A DNA stretch of 15,075 bases. Source: Bacteroidota bacterium. Lineage in GTDB: Bacteria > Bacteroidota > Rhodothermia > Rhodothermales > UBA10348. How positions within the stretch are numbered: position 1 is the first letter of the stretch; every line of letters begins with the position of its first letter. Made by a program: the position numbers and the translations under genes. Where the stretch lies: contig JAQCDI010000024.1 in the NCBI GenBank assembly GCA_027620595.1, positions 1-15,075 of the forward strand, written 5' to 3'. Below are positions 1-6,495 of the stretch, piece after piece. The notes beneath the pieces are model-generated. The model saw only the letters and a program-made list of their open reading frames with translations, had not been told where the DNA came from and searched no databases.

Positions 1-119
1 AACAGCGAGGTCAGTTCGGCATCGAGCTCGGCATGGTCTGGCGTCGGGTCGGACGCGGTCGGCCCGCCGCAGGCGGTCGAGAGCAGGGCCAGGCCGACAA
101 CGAGGAGCTTTCCCTTCAT
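1..119 (-). CDS. Putative lipoprotein, N-terminal part only (cut by window edge)
   Basis: Starts at an ATG read leftward from 119 and runs off the window at base 1, so only about 39 residues are visible. They begin MKGKLLVVGLALLSTACGGP: a short basic start, a hydrophobic stretch and a cysteine at residue 17 within LLSTAC, which resembles a type II (lipoprotein) signal. After the cysteine comes a Pro/Thr/Asp-rich stretch typical of a lipoprotein tether. The gene follows the FN3 lipoprotein gene with one base between that gene's TAA and this ATG, and an AGGG lies about 9 bases upstream of the ATG, so the two are probably one transcript. The folded domain is outside the window, so no function can be given. 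The residue at -3 of the cysteine is Ser rather than the usual Leu, which weakens the lipobox. Confidence 0.6.
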   Translation of the reverse strand, partial: MKGKLLVVGLALLSTACGGPTASDPTPDHAELDAELTSL

Positions 120-120
120 G

Positions 121-789
121 TTACAGCCCTGATCGGATCCAGAACAGCCGGACGGAGGACCACTCCGAATAGCCGGAGGGCCCGAGGGCACGCACTTTCC
201 ACCAATAGGGATAGGTGAACACGAGGTTTTCCAGGTCGAAGAACGGCTGCGACAGATTCTCGAGGTCCGCCTGGTAGAGCAACATGGCTTCGTCCAGCGT
301 GACGATCAGGTGATAGGCATAGGCCCCTTCCACCGCCTCCCATTCCACACGGACACGCGTTTCGAGTCCCCGGGCGTCATACGCCGGGGCGACGAGCTGC
401 GGGGGTATCGGCGTGCGCGCCGATCGGTCCACGACCAGGGAGCGCGTGGCGGACCAGGCCGTGACCTCTTGGCTGGACTCCGAGCGCACGCGCCAGTAGT
501 ACACCCCATCCAGATCCAGGCCCTGAATGGCCAACCACGGGTGCACCGTGACATCCGACTCCTGCAGGACCTGCGTGAATCGCGCATCCCGCGCCAGTTG
601 GACCCGATAGTGCAGCGCCTCGTCATCCCCGCTCCAACGGAGCAGGACGGCCGTGGCCGTCGAAGCGCCGTCTTCCGGCTCGATGGGAATCGGGACCTGC
701 AGGCCGGACAGCGGCCCGCCAGGATCCTGGCCGCACCCGAGGGCGGTCAGCACGATCAGAGCGGAAAGCGGGAGCAGGCGATGAAGCAT
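121..789 (-). CDS. Lipoprotein with two fibronectin type III-like repeats
   Basis: A 222-residue protein. I place the start at the ATG at 789 because it is followed directly by a lipoprotein signal (MLHRLLPLSALIVLTALGC, Cys19). The open frame extends 13 codons further upstream, but those residues are polar and would bury the signal. The mature protein has two repeats, about residues 33-122 and 127-218. Each has the strand pattern of surface FN3 domains: P-x-L-W near the start, a Y-x-V/I-x-L strand, then YYWRVRS (97-103) or YWWKVRA (195-201), then a WS near the end (112-113, 210-211). FN3 domains are binding or spacer modules, so a cell-surface or periplasmic binding role anchored to a membrane is likely; the ligand is unknown. 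It is transcribed divergently from the secreted propeller protein and is followed one base later by another lipoprotein gene. Confidence 0.8.
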   Translation of the reverse strand: MLHRLLPLSALIVLTALGCGQDPGGPLSGLQVPIPIEPEDGASTATAVLLRWSGDDEALHYRVQLARDARFTQVLQESDVTVHPWLAIQGLDLDGVYYWRVRSESSQEVTAWSATRSLVVDRSARTPIPPQLVAPAYDARGLETRVRVEWEAVEGAYAYHLIVTLDEAMLLYQADLENLSQPFFDLENLVFTYPYWWKVRALGPSGYSEWSSVRLFWIRSGL

Positions 790-950
790 GGAATGGCGAG
801 GGACGCCCCTGTGCAGAATGACCCTCAAGGTACCCCTGGGCGGGGGTTCGCGACCCCTACGGCACGCCGGATCCCGATGTCAGGGAGGTCACTACGCGGT
901 ATCCAAGGGGGCGAACCCCGGGAAAGGGAAACAATGGAACGTTCGGCGCA

Positions 951-969
951 ATACATTCCCCCGATGTAT
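951..969. promoter_or_regulatory. Operator-like inverted repeat in the divergent promoter region
   Basis: The 228 bases between the divergent starts at 789 and 1018 must hold the promoters of both genes. Within them, ATACAT (951-956) and ATGTAT (964-969) form a perfect 6-bp inverted repeat with a 7-base spacer, the geometry of a dimeric regulator site. A second, smaller palindrome, GATATATC, lies at 975-982. No convincing -35/-10 pair or Bacteroidota-type -7 box could be recognised. Further left, GGGGT/ACCCC (843-857) and GGGG-CGAA-CCCC (908-919) can form short GC-rich hairpins of unknown meaning. No regulator gene is adjacent. That this is a bound operator is inference from symmetry alone. 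Confidence 0.3.
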
Positions 970-996
970 CCTCCGATATATCCACCATTGCGTCCC
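961..996 (+). repeat. 12-bp tandem direct repeat, about three units
   Basis: Units are CCGATGTATCCT (961-972), CCGATATATCCA (973-984) and a decayed third, CCATTGCGTCCC (985-996). The first two differ at two positions and the third matches the first at 7 of 12. The repeat ends about 20 bases before the chosen start of the propeller gene and overlaps the right arm of the ATACAT/ATGTAT inverted repeat. It is in frame with the gene and open, so it would read as repeated Tyr-Pro-Pro if translation began further upstream, but those residues would precede the signal peptide. It may be repeated regulator half-sites or a small slippage-derived repeat. Confidence 0.45.
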
Positions 997-1017
997 CCGA
1001 GCCCATCCCGCGATCCG

Positions 1018-3366
1018 ATGCCCAAGTTTGCCACCCTTCTGCTTCTGTGCAGCCTTCTTGTCCTTCCCGTCGACGGTTCACCCGTATCCACTTCCATCCG
1101 CGATGCCTACGGCAGCTCCCTTTTGGTGGTCGATGGGGATCTGCTGGTCGGCGAGACGTCCGGATTCTCCAATACCGGTATGGTGCATGTCCTGCGTCGA
1201 AATGACCGCGGTTCCTGGGATGTGGTACAGACCCTCACGTCGCCGGATGCGGCCATCGGGGACCGATTCGGATCCCTCACCGCGCAGGATGGTGGCGTCC
1301 TAGCCGTGACCAGCCCGGGCGCATTGGAAGGTCGCGGAGCGGTTTACGTTTTCCGGTCCGATGTGCAGGGTACCTGGCAGTATGAAGCCCGTCTGACCAC
1401 CGATGTGGGTCAGGGAGACGGCTTCGGCACGTCGGTGGCCGTCCTTGGAGACGCCGTGGTCGTTGGTGCCCCGGGCAGCATGAATGGTACCGGCACCGTA
1501 CACGTTTTCCGTGCCGGAGCGGGGTGGCAGGAAACGGGAACGCTCGCTTCTGCCGCAGAAGCCGAGGGCAACCGCTTCGGCTCGTCCATCATCATGGCAG
1601 GCACCGTCCTGGCCGTGGGCGCACCGGGAGCGGGCGACGGCAATGGACGCATCGATCTGTTTTCGCCCGTTGACCTGTCTGCGGCGGGTGCCATCCTGCC
1701 CACGGCCGGCCAGGAGGGAGCGCGCCTTGGAACCGGCCTTTTCGGACACGGCGCTCGGTTGTTCTCAGCGGATCCGCGTGCCGATCGGGGGATGGGCAAG
1801 GTGAGCGTGTACCGCAACCGCGGTGGCGTCTGGACGCTGGAGCGGGAAATGGGGCCCGATGGCGAAGAGAGCCGCGGATTCTTCGGCGCCGGAATGGCCG
1901 GATCCGATCAGGAGATCTGGATCGCAGCGCCCCTTGCCAATGAAGCCAACGGCGCCGTGTATCGGTTCTCGGCCACCTCCCTCGAGCCCATGGGGACGTT
2001 GACCCATGTCCTGGAAGGCGGGCGAACCGGGTTCGGGAGCGCCATCGCCGTATCCGGAAGTGTGGGCGCCGTGGGGATGCCGGGACATGATTATGGACTC
2101 GGATCGGCCGTGGTCTACGAACGGGATGGACGGGACTGGACGAAGATTGCGGCTTACAACCGCCCTGTGGCCGACTTGCCGAGCATGACGGATGAGCCCA
2201 CCGAATGTCTGGATGGAACGGCTGGGGAATTTCCCTGCGGCAACGTGGACATGGTATCCTTCATTTCCCTGAAGGACCTGCGCATGAATCGTGGCGTCCG
2301 CCTGAACGACGTCTGGGGCTGGACCGATCCGGATACGGGTCGGGAGTACGGACTGATCGGGCACATGGAGGCCATGGTGTTCGTCGACGTCACCGACGCG
2401 GCCAACCCGGTCGTCCTCGGCGAAATGCCCCGTACGCAAGGTTCGCCCGGATCCACCTGGAGGGACATGAAGGTCTTCAAGGATCATGCCTTCGTCGTGG
2501 CCGACGGAGCCGGACAGCATGGCATGCAGGTGTTCGATCTGCGTCGTCTCCGGGACTGGCCGGGTACGTTCCAGGTCTATGAGCCCGATGTCCTCTACAC
2601 CGGTATCGCCTCCTCGCACAACATCGTCATCAACCAGGAGTCGGGCTATGCCTACGCCGTGGGCAACTCGTCGGGCGGTGAGACCTGTGGTGGTGCGCTG
2701 CACATGATCGACATCAACGATCCGCGTAATCCGATCTTCAAGGGCTGTTTCAACGATCCCAAGACGGGCAACAACGGTTCCGGAGCCACGCACGATGCCC
2801 AGTGCGTCAACTATCAGGGTCCGGATGCGGAGCACCGCGGAAAGGAGATCTGCGTGGGGTCGAACGGGACGGCCATCAGCATTGCCGATGTTTCGGACAA
2901 GGACAACCCCGTTGCCATCAGCCAGGGGACGTACCCGAACTCGGCCTATGTCCACCAGGGTTGGTTCACGGAGGACCACCGCTATTTCTATCAGAATGAC
3001 GAGGCCGATGAACTGAATGGCATGGCCTCCCGGACCCGCACCATGATCTGGGACCTGACCGATCTGGACGAGCCGGAGATGATAGCGGAGTACTTCGGGG
3101 ATTCGAATTCCACCGACCACAACCTGTACGTGAGGGGGGACTACATGTACCAGACCAACAACGCCAGTGGTCTGCGCATCATCGACATCCGGGACAGGGC
3201 GAACCCTGTGGAAGTGGCCTTCTTCGATACCACCCCCAACAACCTGAACGTGGCCGGATTCGACGGCACCTGGAGCAGCTTCCCGTATTTCGAATCGGGA
3301 AATATCCTGGTCAACTCCCGGCGCGAGGGGCTCTTCATCCTCAAGAAGAAGGAAGTGGATCTCTAG
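1018..3366 (+). CDS. Secreted double beta-propeller protein: FG-GAP repeats plus choice-of-anchor B (LVIVD) domain
   Basis: A 782-residue exported protein. The ATG at 1018 is chosen because a signal peptide follows at once (MPKFATLLLLCSLLVLPVDG); the frame is open far upstream, but that part lies antisense to the lipoprotein gene. Residues 29-380 contain seven repeats of about 50 residues, each with an FG(S/T)-type start and most with a GAPG-like turn (near 30, 84, 136, 187, 237, 289 and 339), fitting a seven-bladed FG-GAP propeller. Residues 397-782 match the choice-of-anchor B family: CLDGTAGEFPC, DVWGWTDPDTGREYGLIGH (431-449), SWRDMKV-like WRDMKVF, and LVIVD-type blades such as FVDVTDAANPV, IDINDPRNPI, IADVSDKDNPV and IIDIRDRANPV. 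Relatives usually end in a sorting signal; this one stops after the last blade (ILKKKEVDL) with no anchor visible. Function is unknown, probably extracellular or surface-associated. The next gene follows after three bases. Confidence 0.88.
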   Translation: MPKFATLLLLCSLLVLPVDGSPVSTSIRDAYGSSLLVVDGDLLVGETSGFSNTGMVHVLRRNDRGSWDVVQTLTSPDAAIGDRFGSLTAQDGGVLAVTSPGALEGRGAVYVFRSDVQGTWQYEARLTTDVGQGDGFGTSVAVLGDAVVVGAPGSMNGTGTVHVFRAGAGWQETGTLASAAEAEGNRFGSSIIMAGTVLAVGAPGAGDGNGRIDLFSPVDLSAAGAILPTAGQEGARLGTGLFGHGARLFSADPRADRGMGKVSVYRNRGGVWTLEREMGPDGEESRGFFGAGMAGSDQEIWIAAPLANEANGAVYRFSATSLEPMGTLTHVLEGGRTGFGSAIAVSGSVGAVGMPGHDYGLGSAVVYERDGRDWTKIAAYNRPVADLPSMTDEPTECLDGTAGEFPCGNVDMVSFISLKDLRMNRGVRLNDVWGWTDPDTGREYGLIGHMEAMVFVDVTDAANPVVLGEMPRTQGSPGSTWRDMKVFKDHAFVVADGAGQHGMQVFDLRRLRDWPGTFQVYEPDVLYTGIASSHNIVINQESGYAYAVGNSSGGETCGGALHMIDINDPRNPIFKGCFNDPKTGNNGSGATHDAQCVNYQGPDAEHRGKEICVGSNGTAISIADVSDKDNPVAISQGTYPNSAYVHQGWFTEDHRYFYQNDEADELNGMASRTRTMIWDLTDLDEPEMIAEYFGDSNSTDHNLYVRGDYMYQTNNASGLRIIDIRDRANPVEVAFFDTTPNNLNVAGFDGTWSSFPYFESGNILVNSRREGLFILKKKEVDL

Positions 3367-3369
3367 GTC

Positions 3370-4077
3370 ATGGAGGCATTTCGCACCGCATTCCGTTCGG
3401 CTCTGAGCACACCGTTGATGGCTGATTCGGCCTTCCGGCGGGGCGTGGTTCCCGGCGTCGTCGGACCGGATGTCCGGCCGCTGGCGGACGGTATCCGCAT
3501 TGCCGGACCTGCCTTCACGGTCGAAGCCAACAACGATCTGGTTTCGATCCTGCTGGCCCTGCACCGGGCGCCGGCCGGGGCCGTGCTGGTCATCGGGAAT
3601 GCAGTACGCGGTCCGGCGGGCCTGACCGGAGACATCATTGCCACCGAAGCACGCCGCAAGGGCATCGAAGCCATTGCAGCCGATGGATTCATTCGTGATA
3701 CCGCCGAAATCCGCCGTATAGGGCTTCCTGTGTTCAGCCGGGGCCGCATTCCGGTGGGGCCGTTGAAACTGAAGCCCGAGCAGAAGGGCATCGGTGAGCT
3801 CGGCGCAACGGTCCGGCTTGGAGAGGTTTCGGTATCTCCCGGTCAGTGGGTCCTCGGGGACGACGACGGGTTGCTGGTCCTGGATGAAGCCGACCTGCCG
3901 GCCGTGCTGGCCCAGGCTGAGGAAACGCTCCGCAAGGAAGAGGACCTTGTCAGCCGGTTGCGCACGGGGCAGGCGCTCGGGGATCTTTTCAGTATCGAAG
4001 CTTTCGTGGAACGTCGTCGACACGACCCCAAGGCGGATTTCAATGCACATGTGGCGGCCCAGGGCGATGCCATCTGA
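3370..4077 (+). CDS. RraA-like / HMG-aldolase-fold protein
   Basis: A 235-residue cytoplasmic protein of the RraA/4-hydroxy-4-methyl-2-oxoglutarate aldolase family (older annotations: dimethylmenaquinone methyltransferase). The family's D-x20-R-D motif is intact: Asp88 in GLTGDII, then Arg109-Asp110 in DGFIRD. In characterised aldolases these residues bind Mg2+ and the 2-oxo acid. The C-terminal signature GQWVLGDDDGLLVLDEAD (159-175) is also typical, as is VFSRGRIPVGP (121-131). These support catalytic competence as a class II pyruvate-type aldolase or oxaloacetate decarboxylase; RNase E regulation (RraA proper) cannot be inferred from sequence. The substrate is unknown. The start is three bases after the TAG of the propeller gene and in the same reading frame. 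AAGGAAG about 15 bases upstream is a distant Shine-Dalgarno, so translation may depend on coupling. Memo-like and DUF2520 genes follow. Confidence 0.85.
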   Translation: MEAFRTAFRSALSTPLMADSAFRRGVVPGVVGPDVRPLADGIRIAGPAFTVEANNDLVSILLALHRAPAGAVLVIGNAVRGPAGLTGDIIATEARRKGIEAIAADGFIRDTAEIRRIGLPVFSRGRIPVGPLKLKPEQKGIGELGATVRLGEVSVSPGQWVLGDDDGLLVLDEADLPAVLAQAEETLRKEEDLVSRLRTGQALGDLFSIEAFVERRRHDPKADFNAHVAAQGDAI

Positions 4078-4176
4078 AGACGCCGCTGGTTGTCAGCTAT
4101 CCGCCCGCACCCTACTTTGGGGCCAAGTTTCCCAATCGTGGTCGGCTCCGAAGCCGGAGAAGCGGCCCACAGCTAC

Positions 4177-4956
4177 ATGATTCCTGCCCGTACGTCTGCG
4201 TACGCATCCGACCCTTCCGCCCTGGAGTCCCAGATCCGCGGACTGTTGTCGGAATCCCGGGTAACGCCGGTTGATTTTCGGGTCCTGTCGGTCATCGTGC
4301 CGAACTCGGACCATCAAGGCGGAGCGCCCCTGGCGGCGGATGTGTTCCGATCCCTGCCTGCGGACCTGCACACCACCGTCATATCGGTGGCGCCCAATCG
4401 GGGTGACGAGTTCAAGCGGATCTCGATATGCTCCCTGGATCATTACGATACCCCGCTCGGCGGAGTGCGCATCAACGATGCCATCCGCAATGAGCTCTGT
4501 GACGAGGATGACGACATCTATATCGACGACCGGGGTCACTTCCAGGATCAGGGGCTCGATGTGAGTCTGCCTTTCCTGCAGCAGGTCCTGTCCGATTTCG
4601 ACGTCGTTCCGCTCGTGATGGGCAGTGAGTCCCCCGATTTCTGTCGGGAGCTGGGCAGTGCCGTTGGAGAGATCATGGCCAATCAGCGCACCTTGCTGGT
4701 GGCATCGATGGACATCCTCGAAGCTACCGAGTCGGGGCTCGAGCGATTCCGGGAGTACCTCACCACCCTGAACGTGTCGTCCATGCAGGCGCTGATCCAG
4801 CAGGAGTCGGAGATCCGGGTGCAGGGGAAAGGTCCCTTGATCGTCGCCATGTTGGCTGCAGCCCACCGCCGTGCCAATCAGGTGGTGATGCGTGGCCTGG
4901 AAGGTCCGGACGCCGACAGACCGGGCTTTGCCGGCGCGCTGATCGGCCGGATCTGA
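4177..4956 (+). CDS. Divergent Memo-family protein lacking the metal ligands
   Basis: A 259-residue protein from the ATG at 4177. The frame stays open back to a TTG at 4090, but family similarity begins here: IPARTSAYASDPSALESQI corresponds to the usual A-x-AG-x-W/FY-x-x-DP-x-x-L opening. Other Memo signatures: VIVPNSDHQGGA (39-50) for IxPHAGYxYSG, VISVAPNRGD (68-77) for the GPxH strand, YDTPLGGVRIND (90-101) for the TPLG-x-VxxD segment, DQGLDVSLPFLQ (124-135) for EHSxExQLPFLQ, DVVPLVMG (142-149) and VASMDILEA (175-183) for SSDxSHY. Comparison with human MEMO1 from memory puts Asn, Arg, Gln, Met/Leu and Gln where its histidines, aspartate and Cys244 stand. The fold is probably kept while the metal site is gone, suggesting a pseudoenzyme or binding protein. 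No radical-SAM or AMMECR1 partner, common for bacterial Memo proteins, is in the window. The 99-base gap before it could hold its own promoter. Confidence 0.75.
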   Translation: MIPARTSAYASDPSALESQIRGLLSESRVTPVDFRVLSVIVPNSDHQGGAPLAADVFRSLPADLHTTVISVAPNRGDEFKRISICSLDHYDTPLGGVRINDAIRNELCDEDDDIYIDDRGHFQDQGLDVSLPFLQQVLSDFDVVPLVMGSESPDFCRELGSAVGEIMANQRTLLVASMDILEATESGLERFREYLTTLNVSSMQALIQQESEIRVQGKGPLIVAMLAAAHRRANQVVMRGLEGPDADRPGFAGALIGRI

Positions 4957-5005
4957 CATGGATCCCCGCAGCCCACGGGAGGGGTTGCCACCGGAAGGGA
5001 CAGCC

Positions 5006-5908
5006 ATGCTGGATTCCTTCACGATGGTCGGGACCGGAGCGCTGGCCCGGGCCCTGGGGCGTGCCCTCATCGAGCACGGATTCCGCTGCGTGGCATGGGC
5101 CGGTCGTTCGGCCGATGCAGCCAGGCACACCGGCGTGAAGGCAGACCACGTACTCTACCTCACGATCGGTCAAGACGCTTTGCCCAAAGCGGATCTGACC
5201 TTCCTGGTGGTGTCGGATGACGCCGTTGCCGAGGTTGCCGCGGCCCTGTCCGCTGCCGGAATCCCTGACGGAGCCCTTGTGCTGCATACCTCGGGGGTGT
5301 ATGACCACCGGGTGTTGGACGCGCTGGAGCGCAAAGGGGCTCTGACCGGCTCCTTCCACCCCCTGCAGACGTTTACCGGCACCGAAGGCAAAGAGCGATT
5401 CCGCGGCATAACGATCGGTGTGGAGGGCGCACCGGAAGCCGTCCTGGCAGGCAAGCATCTTGCGGACGATCTGTTGGCCCAGGCCGTGGAAGTAGCCACC
5501 GATCACAAAGCCCTCTACCATGCGGCCGCTGTCATGGCCGGCAACCACGCCATTGCCATGTTGGCCCTGGCGGCTGACCTCTGGGAACGGGCCACCTCCG
5601 ACCGGCAGGGCGCGGCCGAAGCCCTGGGGCCCCTTACCCGGCAAAGCGTGGAAAACGCGCTGGCTGCCGGTCCGGAGGTGGCCCTGACCGGCCCCGTTGT
5701 GCGCGGGGACGTGGGTACCCTCCAACGCCACCTCGAAGCCCTGTCACAGCATGCCGATCATCTTCTGCCCCTGTATGCCGCCGTCGTGACGGAAACGGTG
5801 CATCTGGCCATGAAATCAGGACGGCTCAGCACGGAGCGCGCCGTGGAGATGCTGGATCTGCTGGACCACATGACCGGTGGCGTGCGCTCCCACGCGGAGG
5901 AATCCTGA
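5006..5908 (+). CDS. Rossmann-fold / DUF2520 protein, predicted NAD(P)-dependent
   Basis: A 300-residue protein. The ATG at 5006 is chosen over an in-frame ATG at 4958 because it has a good ribosome site (GGAAGG at 4993-4998, 7 bases away) and because the Rossmann strand begins at once (FTMVGTGALARALGRAL; glycines 9 and 11). The N-terminal half is a Rossmann-like dinucleotide-binding domain, with VVSDDAVAEVA (68-78) and HTSG (94-97). The C-terminal half is DUF2520, recognised by SFHPLQTF (116-123), KALYHAAAVMAGNH (168-181) and LTGPVVRGD (227-235). Its overall plan resembles 6-phosphogluconate-dehydrogenase-like and ketopantoate-reductase-like reductases, but no reaction is established for the family. 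It follows the Memo-like gene by 49 bases, and the next gene starts one base after its TGA, so these are probably one operon. Confidence 0.88.
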   Translation: MLDSFTMVGTGALARALGRALIEHGFRCVAWAGRSADAARHTGVKADHVLYLTIGQDALPKADLTFLVVSDDAVAEVAAALSAAGIPDGALVLHTSGVYDHRVLDALERKGALTGSFHPLQTFTGTEGKERFRGITIGVEGAPEAVLAGKHLADDLLAQAVEVATDHKALYHAAAVMAGNHAIAMLALAADLWERATSDRQGAAEALGPLTRQSVENALAAGPEVALTGPVVRGDVGTLQRHLEALSQHADHLLPLYAAVVTETVHLAMKSGRLSTERAVEMLDLLDHMTGGVRSHAEES

Positions 5909-5909
5909 C

Positions 5910-6371
5910 ATGGAAGCCCGTAGCGACGCCCTTCAGCGCATCCTGGAGATCATGGCCCGTGTGCAGCCCACCGATGCCGGCTTCGTTTCCGTGGCCACGG
6001 TGGTGGGCAGCGTGCTCCGCCGTGTGCTTTCGGCCGAGAAGACGGCGTTGCGCGCGGCCATCTCCTTGGCCCAGCAGACACAACTTGATGAAATGCGGGC
6101 CGAGATGTCGGAAATGATCGAGGCCCTGGGCAAAGTGTTGCCCGACCGTATTTCCCTCGAGACAGTGCCGGCCAAGGATGAGCCCTCCTGGTGGTTCGCC
6201 GTCTCGGAGGCCACGCACATCCTCGAGGAGAGCATCGAACAGCTTTCGGCGCTGGTCAAGAAACAGAAGAAGGGGTCGGCCATCCGGGACCTGACGGCCC
6301 AGATGCTGCGACTGATGCGCGAGCATTACAACGTTTTCCTCGAGCAGGGTCGCTACTACATGGACGGGTGA
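5910..6371 (+). CDS. Hypothetical small helical protein
   Basis: A 153-residue protein I do not recognise. The start at 5910 is supported by a strong ribosome site (GGAGGAA at 5896-5902, 7 bases away) lying inside the end of the DUF2520 gene; one base separates that stop from this ATG, so translational coupling is likely. There is no signal peptide. Residues 22-44 are mildly hydrophobic (GFVSVATVVGSVLRRVL) but carry two arginines, so I do not call a membrane segment. Most of the chain looks alpha-helical and amphipathic: 41-78 rich in Ala, Gln, Glu and Met, and 100-145 with a KKQKK patch near 117-121. A Trp-Trp pair sits at about 95-96. The C-terminus, YNVFLEQGRYYMDG, is aromatic. It could be a partner of the upstream proteins; that rests only on gene order. 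Confidence 0.75.
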   Translation: MEARSDALQRILEIMARVQPTDAGFVSVATVVGSVLRRVLSAEKTALRAAISLAQQTQLDEMRAEMSEMIEALGKVLPDRISLETVPAKDEPSWWFAVSEATHILEESIEQLSALVKKQKKGSAIRDLTAQMLRLMREHYNVFLEQGRYYMDG

Positions 6372-6495
6372 GATGCACTCCGCCTACCATGCCGTGAATT
6401 GACCGTCAAAGCGCATTTTCGCCTCCCTGTCCAAGGAACAGGCCCACTTTCCATCCATTTGTGTCCGATTGTTCATCAGCCCGGCACGACCCGCC

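Noticed and set aside
310..1017. 236-codon upstream extension of the propeller reading frame
   Set aside because: It is largely antisense to the FN3 lipoprotein gene and would put over 200 low-complexity residues before a clear signal peptide.
1765..4050. 761-codon open frame on the minus strand, antisense to the propeller and aldolase-fold genes
   Set aside because: The two sense genes are in the same frame and have strong family signatures. The antisense translation has no recognisable motif and looks like a high-GC shadow frame.
4090..4176. TTG-initiated N-terminal extension of the Memo-like protein
   Set aside because: Family similarity begins right after the ATG at 4177, the extension shows none, and a candidate promoter overlaps it. 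It cannot be fully excluded.
4958..5005. Earlier ATG for the DUF2520 protein
   Set aside because: It adds 16 polar residues before the Rossmann strand, and the ATG at 5006 has the better ribosome site.
4093..5731. Long minus-strand open frames opposite the Memo-like and DUF2520 genes
   Set aside because: They overlap each other and the well-supported sense genes, and their translations are Arg/Gly/His-rich without motifs.
6426..6442. Hairpin CCTGT/ACAGG before the cyclophilin gene as a terminator
   Set aside because: The stem is only 5 bp and no T-run follows.
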